NCBI RefSeq assembly: GCF_900104695.1
Contig: NZ_FNSW01000001.1
Span: 5,128,501 to 5,192,500 of the forward strand
From: Paenibacillus sp. GP183
GTDB taxonomy: Bacteria > Bacillota > Bacilli > Paenibacillales > NBRC-103111
DNA length: 64,000 nucleotides
Direction: 5' to 3'
Shown one piece after another: positions 8,157 through 16,407 of the stretch; the first letter of the stretch is position 1, and each line of letters opens with the position of its first letter. Under the pieces are notes generated by a model. The model searched no databases. It was given only the letters and a program-made list of their open reading frames with translations, and had not been told where the DNA came from. Position numbers and translations under genes: made by a program.

Positions 8157-8260
8157 CAACGGTAGGTATCTTGGGGGTAGTCCATGACGCTTATGTTTGT
8201 GTTGCTGCCGAAGAACAATTTTTGTCCGACGACACAAACATTAGAGTGTTTTTATTTTAA
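8153..8260 (+). pseudogene. 5' fragment of a gene co-translated with the ArsR gene
   Basis: GGAGG lies seven bases before ATG, and the frame starts MTTVGILGVVHDAY, the hydrophobic opening strand of a larger enzyme or TraB-like protein (inference). After about 14 codons it enters a hairpin-rich repeat and stops at codon 36. The rest of the gene is missing. Confidence 0.5.
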
Positions 8261-8375
8261 AACGCCAATGTTCGTGTCGCGGCGCCGAAACGAGGTAGGC
8301 GATGCTTTTTTTATCGGCGTTTGCCGGGAATGGGTACAAGTTCTTGTCATCCGACAACGCCCATTACCTCATTTA
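8190..8375. repeat. Hairpin-rich mosaic repeat
   Basis: GTTTGTGT (8195-8202) pairs with ACACAAAC (8232-8239). A near-palindrome ACAAGTTCTTGTC lies at 8336-8348, followed by TCCGAC. The same ACAAGTTCTTGTC plus TCCGAC block recurs at 21197-21215, so this is a second dispersed family. Confidence 0.55.
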
Positions 8376-8386
8376 CAAATATGCAC

Positions 8387-8905
8387 CTAATCTATCGCGA
8401 ACAATTGCCACTCATTGTTTTTTTCTTTAAAGTAAAAACTTGATGACTGAACTTTCGTTTCTTTCGTATTTTTTAAATAGAGGGTTCGCAAAAGAGTCAC
8501 GGAATATTCTCCACTGCCATTAGCAGCTGGATTAAATTCAATATTATCCATCTTAGTAATGATCTCATTTTCATTATCCACCATATAAGTATAGAGACTC
8601 TCTAAATGTTTTGTGTCCTCAGAAGTATTTTTAGTGAACGTTAATAGAAATTTAATTTTGTTGCGATCATTGATTGCCATTGTGTTTTCATTAATGATTT
8701 TGATTAAATACTTTTGAATGGAATCATTGTATTGTCTATCGTTAATATAGGAAATGACTGGATTTGGAGTATCAATAGCATTCGATTTGGGGGAGGATGA
8801 AGGTAAGGGTGTTGTATTTTCATTTTTTATTGTTGGATTACTTTGACTGCATCCTGTAAATATCAACATCATAGAAATCAGGATAAATATTTTTTCAATT
8901 TTCAC
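8387..8905 (-). CDS. Putative lipoprotein, function unknown
   Basis: 172 aa with a short hydrophobic signal ending in the lipobox LIFTGC (Cys about residue 19), so lipid-anchored outside the membrane. A Ser/Thr/Pro-rich linker (about 20-48) leads to a mixed alpha/beta domain with no motif I recognise. The only start in frame is GTG at 8905; GAGG lies very close upstream, so initiation may be weak. It diverges from the tiny lipoprotein at 8953. Confidence 0.65.
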   Translation of the reverse strand: MKIEKIFILISMMLIFTGCSQSNPTIKNENTTPLPSSSPKSNAIDTPNPVISYINDRQYNDSIQKYLIKIINENTMAINDRNKIKFLLTFTKNTSEDTKHLESLYTYMVDNENEIITKMDNIEFNPAANGSGEYSVTLLRTLYLKNTKETKVQSSSFYFKEKNNEWQLFAID

Positions 8906-8952
8906 TCACCTCATAACCATTATAACAATGTTCCTAATTGACGGAGGATTTT

Positions 8953-9132
8953 ATGAAGAAAATTAGTTGTACGTTCTTATTTATACTCTTACTTATCATT
9001 GTGAGTGGATGTGGAATCGAGGGAAGCACTACTAAACCTAATGTTGCAACACCTTCTATAGTCTCACAGGAAACCACTTCTCCAATTGTCACAGCATCAA
9101 CTAACCCCTCAACAGAAGAATCCATACAATGA
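8953..9132 (+). CDS. Very small lipoprotein (about 59 aa)
   Basis: ATG with GGAGG five bases upstream. The signal segment ends in IIVSGCG, a good lipobox, and the mature part is a short Thr/Ser-rich tail. Either it is a tiny lipoprotein or the 5' end of a larger one cut off at 9129, where an unrelated kinase fragment begins. The lipobox and ribosome site are clear; function is unknown. Confidence 0.5.
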   Translation: MKKISCTFLFILLLIIVSGCGIEGSTTKPNVATPSIVSQETTSPIVTASTNPSTEESIQ

Positions 9133-9254
9133 GGTTTTTATGTGCCTCGGGTTCAGGAGCATCGACTCTTGGGAGAGAGCTATCTTTGATACTACCTCAT
9201 GTTAATTTAGATGGTGATGATTATTATTGGATTGAGAAATTCTCGAAAAAGTAA
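9129..9254 (+). pseudogene. N-terminal fragment of a P-loop nucleotide kinase-like protein
   Basis: The 41-codon frame reads CASGSGASTLGREL followed by NLDGDDYYW. This is the P-loop and the downstream Asp-Asp-Tyr segment of adenylate-kinase-like proteins. The remainder (normally about 180 aa) is missing. It overlaps the lipoprotein stop codon by four bases and has no ribosome site of its own. Confidence 0.55.
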
Positions 9255-9295
9255 AAAGTAATGGACGTTTGTTAGAAAACCTTAAGAAAACGGAG

Positions 9296-9337
9296 AACGG
9301 CTCTGTCGCAAATGATGCGAACAGAGCCGTTTTATTG
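9296..9337. terminator. Strong intrinsic terminator
   Basis: AACGGCTCTGT (9296-9306) pairs perfectly with ACAGAGCCGTT (9321-9331), followed by TTATTG. It lies downstream of both the kinase fragment and the minus-strand VOC fragment and may serve either direction. Confidence 0.8.
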
Positions 9338-9348
9338 TATGGTGTCAT

Positions 9349-9411
9349 TTATTGTTGGCCAGCTGCGATAATTTGAAAGGTTACACCGAACTTGTCCGTT
9401 ACAGTGTCGAA
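9349..9411 (-). pseudogene. 3' tail of a VOC/PhnB-like protein
   Basis: Read on the minus strand, the last 20 codons give DTVTDKFGVTFQI then AAGQQ and stop. This is the conserved C-terminal strand of PhnB/glyoxalase-fold proteins. The frame is closed upstream at 9412, where the P450 gene end begins. Only the tail survives. Confidence 0.6.
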
Positions 9412-9417
9412 AGCATA

Positions 9418-10602
9418 CTAATTCTGGGAGGTGAAACGCAGCGGCAAGCTTTTGACACCGTGTACGATAAATCCGCGCGCTGGCTCCAGCGGCTCAGCGT
9501 TTCGTCTGGCAAGCTCAGGCAATCGATTCATGACCGCCGTTAGTGCGACTTTGGCCTCCAAACGGGCGAGCGGTGCACCGAGACAGAAGTGGATACCTTG
9601 GCCGAAGGCCAAGTGCGGGTTAAATTCCCTGTAGATATCAAAGCGAGCAGGGTCGTCAAACTTCGCTTCGTCCCGGTTGGCAGAGCCGATCCATGCAACG
9701 ACCCGGGTGCCTTGCGGAATCGCTTGACCTCCGATCTGTACATCCTGTTTGGCGGTACGGAACATGGCCTGCACAGGAGAACGAAAACGGAGCACTTCTT
9801 CAATGGCAGTAGAGAGCATTTCCGGCCGGGCTAGAAGCTTGTTCCACTCAGCCGGATGCTCCAGAAAAGCAAGGATGGCATTGCCGATGAGATTAGTGGT
9901 TGTCTCATTTCCGGCTACCAGAAGCAGCCGACAAAATGACAATATGTCCGATTCCGTAAGATGAGAAGATCCTTCTTCCGTCGATAGCAACGCTCTGACC
10001 AGATCGTTCTGGGGACGGATCCGGCGCTGTGCGATAATGTCTTTGAAGTATTCGTTCATCTCCATATGAGCCTGATGAGATGCTGCTCGGCCCCCCCCGA
10101 TTACGGCGTCGGCGCCCGCAACGATTTCATCGGACCATTCCTTGAAGCGATCACGGTCGGCAGCAGGCACCCCAAGCAATTCCGCAATCACAATAACCGG
10201 AAGCGGATAAGCAAAATCCTTGATCAGATCGAGCTCGCCAGTACTGGCGATTCCTTCCAGCAGTTCGTCCGCAATCTGTTCAATTCTCGGCTGAAGAGCG
10301 GAGACGGCTTTTGGAGTAAATGCACGATTTACTAAAGAACGCAAGTCGGTATGCTTTGGAGGATCGGTAGTAATCAAGCTGAACCCCTCTAGCTGCTGTT
10401 CCGGTGGTTGAGAATCCTTAGCAGGTACGATCGGTCTTGAGGAGAAACGGGCATGGTCGGACAGGACTGTTTTGACATGCTCATACGTAAACACAGACCA
10501 TAATTGAAGCGGCTCCATGTACGCTACGGGCTGATTTTTTCTGAACATTTCATAAACGGGATAAGGATTTAATAAAAACTCAGGAGACAGCAGATTGATC
10601 AT
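9418..10602 (-). CDS. Cytochrome P450
   Basis: A 394-aa soluble bacterial P450. The I-helix AGNETT lies near residue 231, the E-x-x-R pair in EEVLRF near 270, and the heme signature FGQGIHFCLG near 333-342 gives the axial Cys. The opening resembles CYP107/CYP109 enzymes, which hydroxylate fatty acids or secondary metabolites with separate redox partners; none is encoded nearby. ATG at 10602 is used because AGGGTGG lies about ten bases upstream; the open frame extends further without a ribosome site. Single gene; substrate unknown. Confidence 0.93.
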   Translation of the reverse strand: MINLLSPEFLLNPYPVYEMFRKNQPVAYMEPLQLWSVFTYEHVKTVLSDHARFSSRPIVPAKDSQPPEQQLEGFSLITTDPPKHTDLRSLVNRAFTPKAVSALQPRIEQIADELLEGIASTGELDLIKDFAYPLPVIVIAELLGVPAADRDRFKEWSDEIVAGADAVIGGGRAASHQAHMEMNEYFKDIIAQRRIRPQNDLVRALLSTEEGSSHLTESDILSFCRLLLVAGNETTTNLIGNAILAFLEHPAEWNKLLARPEMLSTAIEEVLRFRSPVQAMFRTAKQDVQIGGQAIPQGTRVVAWIGSANRDEAKFDDPARFDIYREFNPHLAFGQGIHFCLGAPLARLEAKVALTAVMNRLPELARRNAEPLEPARGFIVHGVKSLPLRFTSQN

Positions 10603-10867
10603 AATCGAACACCACCCTTTGAGAAATGATTCACTATTATTATACAACGATTGTAATGGAATATACAGGAAAGTACCAACACTTCCATATATTTGCATGG
10701 GAGAGCTAAGAGGTGGTTCCAATACATTATTCCCACTGAAAACCTAATTGTCGACAAAACAAGTGTTGTACTTACCATATAGTATGACAAGCTTTTTTCC
10801 TAAACCAGCTTATAATGTAGGTATGTCAGAGATCCTTTATTAATCTGACACTTGGGAGGATGGTAAC

Positions 10868-11041
10868 ATGGACGAGCAATTCATAAAGAGGTTACATGCA
10901 CTAAATCGTCGCGATGGATTGAGATCCAGACTACTGATTGACGGTGTTAAACTTACTCTCAAACGCAAACAGGAAATGGGTTTACTGGACAGGATTTTTA
11001 AAAACAAAAAGAAATCGGTTATCGCTAAAGGATGGAATTGA
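10868..11041 (+). CDS. Small basic protein (57 aa), hypothetical
   Basis: ATG preceded by GGGAGG eight bases upstream. The product is rich in Lys/Arg/Leu (about 17 basic residues), mostly helical in appearance, with no signal peptide or Cys motif. It could bind nucleic acid or be a membrane-active peptide, but this is only composition-based. It diverges from the P450 gene, with a likely shared promoter region at 10723-10860. Confidence 0.55.
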   Translation: MDEQFIKRLHALNRRDGLRSRLLIDGVKLTLKRKQEMGLLDRIFKNKKKSVIAKGWN

Positions 11042-11256
11042 AGTTATTTTCTCTATTAAAAACATGGATCGGGACAATGTTTGCCGCTCTTTTTTGTGTT
11101 TATTGATTAGTGAAAATAAAGTATTAGACTGACAAAATATAGTTGAAGTTATAAAGATTTAGACCACCAGTAAACATTAAGCTCATGAAAATTAAAAAGC
11201 TCTAAATGTTAAAAAAGAGCAAATTAAAGTAGACCCAGAAAAAACAATTTTTAAAA

Positions 11257-11490
11257 AAAGGCTGAGCCTTTGATTGATCCTTATGGAGTTGGGAGGTCGT
11301 TAAGCAACTTTCTACAAAAAAAAGGTAAGGCTGGTGCAACCAGTCAAAAAGGATTAATCTCCCATAAGTGCTACCCATATAGGGTGCGACAGTCTGTGAT
11401 GCACCGTGATGGTTGGAGTCAGACTAATGGTTTTGCTCTACTGGCACCATAGCTTATAGACCTTCTTCTCCCAGCCATAGTAGAAGTATT
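11257..11490 (+). ncRNA. Candidate structured RNA, family unknown
   Basis: Several helices are visible. GGTC and AAGC (11295-11305) face GCTT and GACC (11452-11462). CTTATGG (11280-11286) plus GAG (11293-11295) match CTCCCATAAG (11359-11368). CTGGT/ACCAG form a hairpin (11331-11343). ACCC/GGGT lie at 11373-11385, and AGTCTG/CAGACT at 11391-11425. TGGTGC (11332) can also pair with GCACCA (11444). AAAGGC-TGA-GCCTTT precedes the region and CTTCT...AGAAG ends it. Some helices are mutually exclusive. The pairings were found by eye; a covariance model is needed. Confidence 0.4.
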
Positions 11491-11546
11491 GTCAGATTTA
11501 TCCATTTTCATCCTCTGTGGTGCAGCGCTGATTTTGCGCTGCATGG

Positions 11547-11575
11547 ATGGCTAACGGGCAGTTTAGTTGAAGAAG
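11547..11575 (+). repeat. Dispersed repeat, box B
   Basis: ATGGCTAACGGGCAGTTTAG, preceded by a GC hairpin (CAGCGC/GCGCTG, 11523-11541). Confidence 0.65.
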
Positions 11576-11635
11576 GAATGGGTGAAGAATTGCCGAATAA
11601 TGTTAGGAAATACCTGATTTAAAGGGGATCTTCTA

Positions 11636-12142
11636 ATGACAGAAATACGATGGGCTAGGTTAGAAGATGCAAGGAACTTGGGGTTTGTACATTCAGAATC
11701 TTACCGAAATACGTATAAAGGCATAATACCTGATGAGTTTCTCAATTAGTATACACCCGTCGCTAGAGAGAGGTACTTTTATAATACTCTTATTCAAGGT
11801 GCGGAACGAATAGCAATCATGTTAGTTGACAATAAAGTTGTTGGCTGTTTGATACTAAAAGCTTGCAGTGACAAGGATTTGGAAAAATGTAGCGGTGAAA
11901 TTTCTGCAATATATCTTGTTCAAAACTTTAGGGCTATCGGGCTTGGAAAACAGTTGTTGAACTGGGGCTTAGAGAAATTAAAAGATCTTGGATATACTAC
12001 GGCAATATTATGGGTACTTAAAGAAAATAAAAATGCTATTAGCTTTTATGAGAAACAAGGGTTTTGGCACGACGGAATAGAAAGGAAAATCTTTAGAGGT
12101 ATAGAACTAAGTCAAATCAGATATCAAAAGGCACTTATATAA
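11636..12142 (+). pseudogene. GNAT acetyltransferase with in-frame TAG
   Basis: ATG with AAAGGGG upstream opens a 168-codon frame interrupted by one TAG at 11747 (codon 38). Both sides are clearly one protein: the N-terminus (IIPDEFLN) precedes the stop. The acetyl-CoA loop RAIGLG lies near residue 101, and the downstream ENKNAISFYEKQGF tail is intact. Apart from the stop there is no frameshift, so the mutation is recent or read through. GNAT enzymes transfer acetyl to amines; the substrate is unknown. Confidence 0.75.
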
Positions 12143-12151
12143 TCACCCCTT

Positions 12152-12206
12152 CATTACGCTAACGGAAACGATAGTTCAATCACAACGGGCTGCCGGGCAG
12201 CCTGTT
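12152..12206 (+). repeat. Dispersed repeat, box A plus hairpin
   Basis: TACGCTAACGGAAACGATAG, then GGGCTGCC paired with GGCAGCC (12187-12202). The degenerate IS110-family right end starts about five bases further on. Confidence 0.7.
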
Positions 12207-12210
12207 CAGC

Positions 12211-12345
12211 TCCCTCGGTATGATTTAATTTTCTCACTCAAGCTCGTGTATTCGCAGGATTTCATCCTCCATAGAATCGGATGACGAAAGAAAGAGAGTT
12301 CATTTGGTAAGCTTATTCGTTAGAAGGTGTGCGGGAACAGAGGTG
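12211..12345 (-). mobile_element. Degenerate right end of an IS110-family element
   Basis: Starts TCCCTCGGT, then TTTTCTCAC, ATTCGCAGGATTTC, AAGCTTATT and GCGGGAACAGA in the same order as the reverse complement of the 3' non-coding end of the intact copies (20176 back to about 20040). Spacing differs and many bases are changed. The transposase gene is gone. Only the putative bridge-RNA end survives, which shows an older relative once lived here. Confidence 0.65.
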
Positions 12346-12561
12346 GAGGTAGTCTCACCCAATTCATTCCATATGCTGCACGTATTCTCCACGATGCCCT
12401 TAGCGATTTTCACTCCCATGTCTCAACGGGTCAAACGCCCTTTCATTCCTTCGTCACATCTATCTAAGGGGTGGAGGTCGGTCTTTCTAACGGAACGGGT
12501 CGGAGCCCTTTTGCGTAACATATCCCGATACTCCGTGCTTTCTTTGTCCTCCTGCGAATAC

Positions 12562-13280
12562 GCCAACTTAAGTGAGATATGGCCTAGTTTTAAGCTGCTA
12601 TTGCAAAGGAGCTTCCTCCACTTCATGTCATTGTCTGCAATGCCGGTACTCAATTTGTGCAAGGTACACAAATGACTAACGATGGTATTGAAGCCACTTT
12701 TGGCGTGAATCATCTGGGTCACTTCATGCTTGTGCGGTTATTGCTAAATCATCTTCAAGAAAACGGACGTATCGTCGTCGTAAGCAGCGATACTCATGAT
12801 TTCAGCAAGAAAACCGGAATGCCAGCTCCTCGTTACGCAAGTCCCACCATATTGGCTGACCCTGTTGAATCCGAACGTCTGCTAGGTAATCTGTCTGATT
12901 TAGCAAAAGGTCAGGTTCGCTACACCACTTCTAAGCTCTGCAATCTGTACTTTGCTTATGAGCTGTCCCGACAAATTCAGCAATCCAAACGTTCCATCTC
13001 GGTGGCAGCATTTAATCCCGGTATGATGCCTGGCAAAGGCTCAGCCCTTACGAGGGATTATAGTCCTCTGTTACGATTTATGTGGAATAATATCATGCCG
13101 CTTTTGAGTTTCGTTCGCTCCAGTGTTCGGACAAACAAACAATCCGGAAATGATCTTGCAAACCTTGTTCTTAGGGGCTCTGTACAGAGTGGAACATATT
13201 GGGACGGACCTAAAGAGGCTTGCTTTGCTGCGGCTCCATTTTCACTTGTTCTTAATACGAACGGGAGGATAGTGGAATAA
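12562..13280 (+). pseudogene. Short-chain dehydrogenase/reductase, 5'-degraded
   Basis: From about 12650 the frame gives VIVCNAGTQ (NNAG-type motif), GVNHLGHFMLV, VVVSSDTHD, and YTTSKLCNLYFAYEL with the Tyr-x3-Lys pair. This fits the retinol-dehydrogenase/protochlorophyllide-reductase-like SDR branch. Upstream, the same frame carries TGA, TAG and TAA where DLASFKAAIAK would be expected, and the Rossmann start is unrecognisable, so the gene is dead. The last six codons (NGRIVE) are encoded by a dispersed repeat box, so the 3' end is lost too. Confidence 0.7.
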
Positions 13281-13286
13281 TTTATG
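13257..13286 (+). repeat. Dispersed repeat, box B (variant)
   Basis: CGAACGGGAGGATAGTGGAA. Aligns with AACGGGCAGAAGAGTGGAAC at 2213 and supplies the SDR pseudogene's stop codon. Confidence 0.55.
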
Positions 13287-13409
13287 TTATAATGTATTTG
13301 GATTCTCGATTTCCTGGTCCTTTACTGGTAGCAATTCCACTTTTAATATACGAAGTCGCTATTGAACCCAACAGATCATTATGGTAATATGGAAATATAA
13401 GGAAAATCT

Positions 13410-13948
13410 ATGTATGGGGTGATTTTCTTGCTTACAAAAAGACCACAACAAGAGGATTATAAAAGTTTTTTTGATAGCTATGTAAAACTGCTGGATAACG
13501 GCGATCTCATTGAAATTTACAGCCAGCAAGAAGAAGTAGTTACCAAAATAATTGAAAAATTATCTGAAAGTGATGCAGATTTTCGTTATGAGAAAGATAA
13601 GTGGAGTATTAAAGAAGTATTAGGTCACTTATGTGATGCAGAAAGAATGTTTAACTACTGGATGTTTTGTATAGCAAGAAACGAGTCCAACCCAATTGCG
13701 CCTATTCATATCGCAGATTATGTTGCACAAGCTAATTTGCAAAACGCCCCATATCAGAGATACTTGAAGATTGGAAAAGCATCAGAAAATCCAGTCTTAC
13801 TCTTTTAAAGAGTTTGCAACCGGAAGACCTTCAGAAAAAAGCTATCTTTCGCGATTATCCAACTACCGTGTTAGCAATAGCTTGTATTATCCCAGGACAC
13901 GTCCAACATCATATTCATGTTTTGCGTGAACGATATCATATTAATTAA
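13410..13948 (+). pseudogene. DinB-family protein, frameshifted
   Basis: The first frame gives a DinB-like four-helix protein (DKWSIKEVLGHLCDAERMF, with the His-Asp-Glu metal motif). Near 13750 the coding sense shifts frame. The continuation (ILEDWKSIRKSSLTLLKSL...IPGHVQHHIHVLRERY) then runs to TAA at 13948 with the C-terminal His pair. A single indel restores one protein of about 178 aa. Starts are ATG 13410 (AAGGA upstream) or TTG 13428 (GGGGTG upstream). DinB proteins are metal-dependent thiol transferases or hydrolases; this copy is probably inactive. Confidence 0.75.
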
Positions 13949-14026
13949 CGAAAAACCTCCGACACAATTGTGAAATGGTACCCTCTATGTAGACACGGTT
14001 AATAAAAACCGAAAAAGTCTATATAG

Positions 14027-15718
14027 AGAGCACTGCAAAAAGCTTGTTTTTAGCTTTCTTGGGAATTCGGATTTAAGTAATAGGAGCAAATAAGATTTTT
14101 ACCTAAAAAATGCAGCTATTCTCTTTATGAGACTGGCTGCATTTTGTTTATTAGCTTTATCATTCTTTTGACGTTTACCACAAATATCGTGAGCAGGGTC
14201 TGTATTCGCATTCGGAATAGACCACGGTATTTCGCCTTGGTCAGTCCATGATGTCTCTTTAATTCGGCATTTTTATGTTCAATAATCGGTCGTCGTTTCA
14301 TTCGTTCTTTAAACGATTCACTCTTCTCGAATGCCATGTGATCCTTGTATTGATCTGCGACGATCCGAATGGAATACGTCTTGCTCTTTGATTCAGGTTT
14401 GTAACAACCTTCTCGGAGCGGACATGTCTTGCACTTTTCTATGTCGAAGTAGAATACCAATGAACGACTATGTCCTGATTTCTTACTTCCCTGAATAGCT
14501 TTTCGGGTGCTATGTTCTCCTGCTGGACAAAGGACGAAGTCAGCGTCTTTGTTATACTCAAATCCTTCTTGCTTTAAGCCACCCGTATGTACAATTGGAT
14601 TAAGTGGAATAATCGCTTGAATCTCTTTTTCTTTTAACTCAGACAAATTTTCTTTCCCGGAATAGGCCGTATCTGCAAGGATTTCTTTCACTTCCAATCC
14701 TGCTTCTAAGGATTGCTTAATTAAATTTGACAATTGTTTTCCATCATCGTTACTCCCACCTGTCACTTCAACGGCTGTAATTATCTCTTCTTCTGTCATA
14801 GCAATGTGGTTCTTGTAGCCAAAAAAAGATTTTGTATTGCTCTTCCATCCGAATCGTGCTTCTGGATCAATGGCGGACATAATCCCTTTGTTTGCAAGTA
14901 GGCGTTCATCCTCAACAATTTGTTTAGCTATCTGTAGTTTTTCGGAAATGGCACCCTCATGATCAGGAAGAAACGTTTCGACCGATTCACCGAGTTGAGC
15001 CAGATAATGCAGCATCACCTTTTCAGCATCTGGTTGGTCTTTTTGAAGCTCGGGTTTACGCGGTAGTTTTTTCTCGAGCTTGGGATGCTTTTTGATGACG
15101 GTTCGTAATAGTCGCTTCGCCGCATCTCGTAAAACATCTAATGCTCTTTGTTTTTGACTCGCTGCTAGGGAATGGGTGGAGTCCACGATTAACGACTTGG
15201 ATTTAATCAATCCTTTTTCAATGCATTGTTTTACGATCACCTTCAACAATTCGTCGATTTGACTTGCCCCTAAGCGATGATTGCGAAACCGAGAAAGCTG
15301 CGAGGAATCCGGAAGAGCCTCCTCGGGATTCAAACCAACGAACCATTTGTAAGCCAGATTCACTTGCGCGTCTTGTATCATCCGTTCATCAGATAATCCA
15401 TAGAGAATCTGCAGAAACAATAAACGAAACAACAATTCGGGTTCGTTTGCAGGTCTTCCATAATATTCGCAATAGGAGGATCGAACAAGTTCATGGACAA
15501 AAGAAAAATCCACAACCTCATGAATCTTACGAAGCAAGTGGGCTTCTGGAATGAGTTTATATAATTCTGCATGAAACGAGGCAGTCATTTGTTTGGCAGA
15601 GTGTAGCATGCTTTTCACTCTTTCTTTTTTCTTTTATTATACCAAAATGCAGAAAACCCAGCACCTATACGGCACTGGGTTCCACTTTACAAATATTGTA
15701 TTCGTTTTGCAGTGCTCT
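14027..15718 (-). mobile_element. Complete IS1182-family element
   Basis: Bounded by perfect 14-bp inverted repeats AGAGCACTGCAAAA (14027-14040) and TTTTGCAGTGCTCT (15705-15718). It is flanked by a direct repeat of the 8-bp palindrome CTATATAG (14019-14026 and 15719-15726). Palindromic target duplication is typical of this family. Length 1692 bp. Confidence 0.9.
14125..15618 (-). CDS. IS1182-family transposase
   Basis: 497 aa, full length. The N-terminal DUF772 region (EPELLFRLLFLQILYGLSDERM, about residues 60-80) is followed by SLIVDSTH (first catalytic Asp, near 145), ILADTAYSGKENL (second Asp, near 310) and RPIIEHKNAELKRHHGL (catalytic Glu, near 450). A Cys cluster (CPLREGC) precedes the last motif. 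The GTG at 15618 or the ATG at 15609 may start translation; GAAAGAGTG lies upstream. The gene fills the element and appears intact. Confidence 0.92.
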   Translation of the reverse strand: MKSMLHSAKQMTASFHAELYKLIPEAHLLRKIHEVVDFSFVHELVRSSYCEYYGRPANEPELLFRLLFLQILYGLSDERMIQDAQVNLAYKWFVGLNPEEALPDSSQLSRFRNHRLGASQIDELLKVIVKQCIEKGLIKSKSLIVDSTHSLAASQKQRALDVLRDAAKRLLRTVIKKHPKLEKKLPRKPELQKDQPDAEKVMLHYLAQLGESVETFLPDHEGAISEKLQIAKQIVEDERLLANKGIMSAIDPEARFGWKSNTKSFFGYKNHIAMTEEEIITAVEVTGGSNDDGKQLSNLIKQSLEAGLEVKEILADTAYSGKENLSELKEKEIQAIIPLNPIVHTGGLKQEGFEYNKDADFVLCPAGEHSTRKAIQGSKKSGHSRSLVFYFDIEKCKTCPLREGCYKPESKSKTYSIRIVADQYKDHMAFEKSESFKERMKRRPIIEHKNAELKRHHGLTKAKYRGLFRMRIQTLLTIFVVNVKRMIKLINKMQPVS

Positions 15719-15886
15719 CTATATAGGGGGTATTTTTATGGCCAAGAAAGGTTCACGTTTCCGAAAGCACTCCTCGGAATTTAAGTTGGACATTGTTAAA
15801 AAGCATCTGAGGACGGGATTTCCGTTGTTGGACAGAAGTATAATCTCTTGTTTACAACCTCTTAAAGTATATGCTAATATGCTTTA

Positions 15887-16156
15887 TTGCTAGAAGCGTC
15901 AAAGCACAAAAACAACCTCTTTTTTCCGCAGTTCACAACCGCAAAACAACTAGCAACATCCCCCTTAGAGATTGCTGTTATCTTCTTTGTGGGGAACACA
16001 TTGTGGTATGCTCCCATTCTTTATGTGATTGGAGTTCGCATTATTCGCAACTTCGTGCAACGCATACAGAAAGGTTTGGATATTGCATTTGGTGCAATTT
16101 ACATCGGATACGGATTTAAAATTCTGTGGAATGAGTTAAGATTAAGATCATCATAA
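15887..16156 (+). pseudogene. C-terminal fragment of a LysE-family transporter
   Basis: The frame carries two hydrophobic helices (EIAVIFFVGNTLWYAPILYVIG and LDIAFGAIYIGYGFKIL, positions about 30-50 and 65-82). The second ends in the Gly-rich terminal helix of LysE/RhtB amino-acid exporters. The first two-thirds of the protein is missing, and the 5' side joins the IS3 OrfA fragment. No ribosome site. A terminator follows at 16171. Confidence 0.5.
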
Positions 16157-16170
16157 AATCATAAACAGGA

Positions 16171-16202
16171 GCCACCTCAAAACGGAGGCGGCATTTGTTT
16201 TA
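16171..16202 (+). terminator. Intrinsic terminator
   Basis: GCCACCTC pairs with GAGGCGGC (one mismatch), followed by ATTTGTTTT. Confidence 0.65.
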
Positions 16203-16360
16203 TACTTAAAAAATCGGCTTTGAAAGAAGAGTAAATATAAGAAATTCAAGAGCCTTATTAACTCCCTCGGTACGTTAGTCTAGGAGTTTGCTATGAGGCA
16301 GTAATCTTAAATCCCGATTAACTCAAAAACACGGTTTACGCGACATTAAGATTGGCACAT

Positions 16361-16396
16361 AAAAAACCGACTGCCAAGGATTCAGCAGCCGGGTTT
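16361..16396 (-). terminator. Terminator of the 16408 gene
   Basis: On the minus strand AACCCGGCTGC pairs with GGCAGTCGGTT and runs into TTTTTT. It lies 12 bases past the stop codon. Confidence 0.75.
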
Positions 16397-16407
16397 ATAA
16401 CCCCACT

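Larger units (their letters stand above)
11042..11635. other. Intergenic region with candidate RNA and repeat
   Basis: No convincing gene. It contains the candidate structured RNA (11257-11490), a hairpin CAGCGC...GCGCTG (11523-11541) and a box B copy (11547-11575) leading into the GNAT pseudogene. Confidence 0.5.
13976..15820 (+). mobile_element. IS3-family remnant interrupted by IS1182
   Basis: The left end (CCCTCTATGTAGACACGG, from 13981) and an OrfA start (ATG at 15738, MAKKGSRFRKHSSEFKLDIV) are separated by the IS1182 insertion at CTATATAG. OrfA homology stops near codon 27 (about 15818), where unrelated sequence follows. OrfB is absent. The extent of the left end is approximate. Confidence 0.6.

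Noticed and set aside
11270-11452. 60-aa open frame
   Set aside because: Its composition is unlike a protein and the region is better explained by RNA helices.
12304-12675. 123-aa plus frame and overlapping 99-aa minus frame
   Set aside because: They cross the IS relic and the decayed start of the SDR pseudogene, whose own frame shows recognisable motifs.
16255-16280. TCCCTCGGTACG as another IS110 right end
   Set aside because: Only nine bases match and the flanks do not fit the target sequence.
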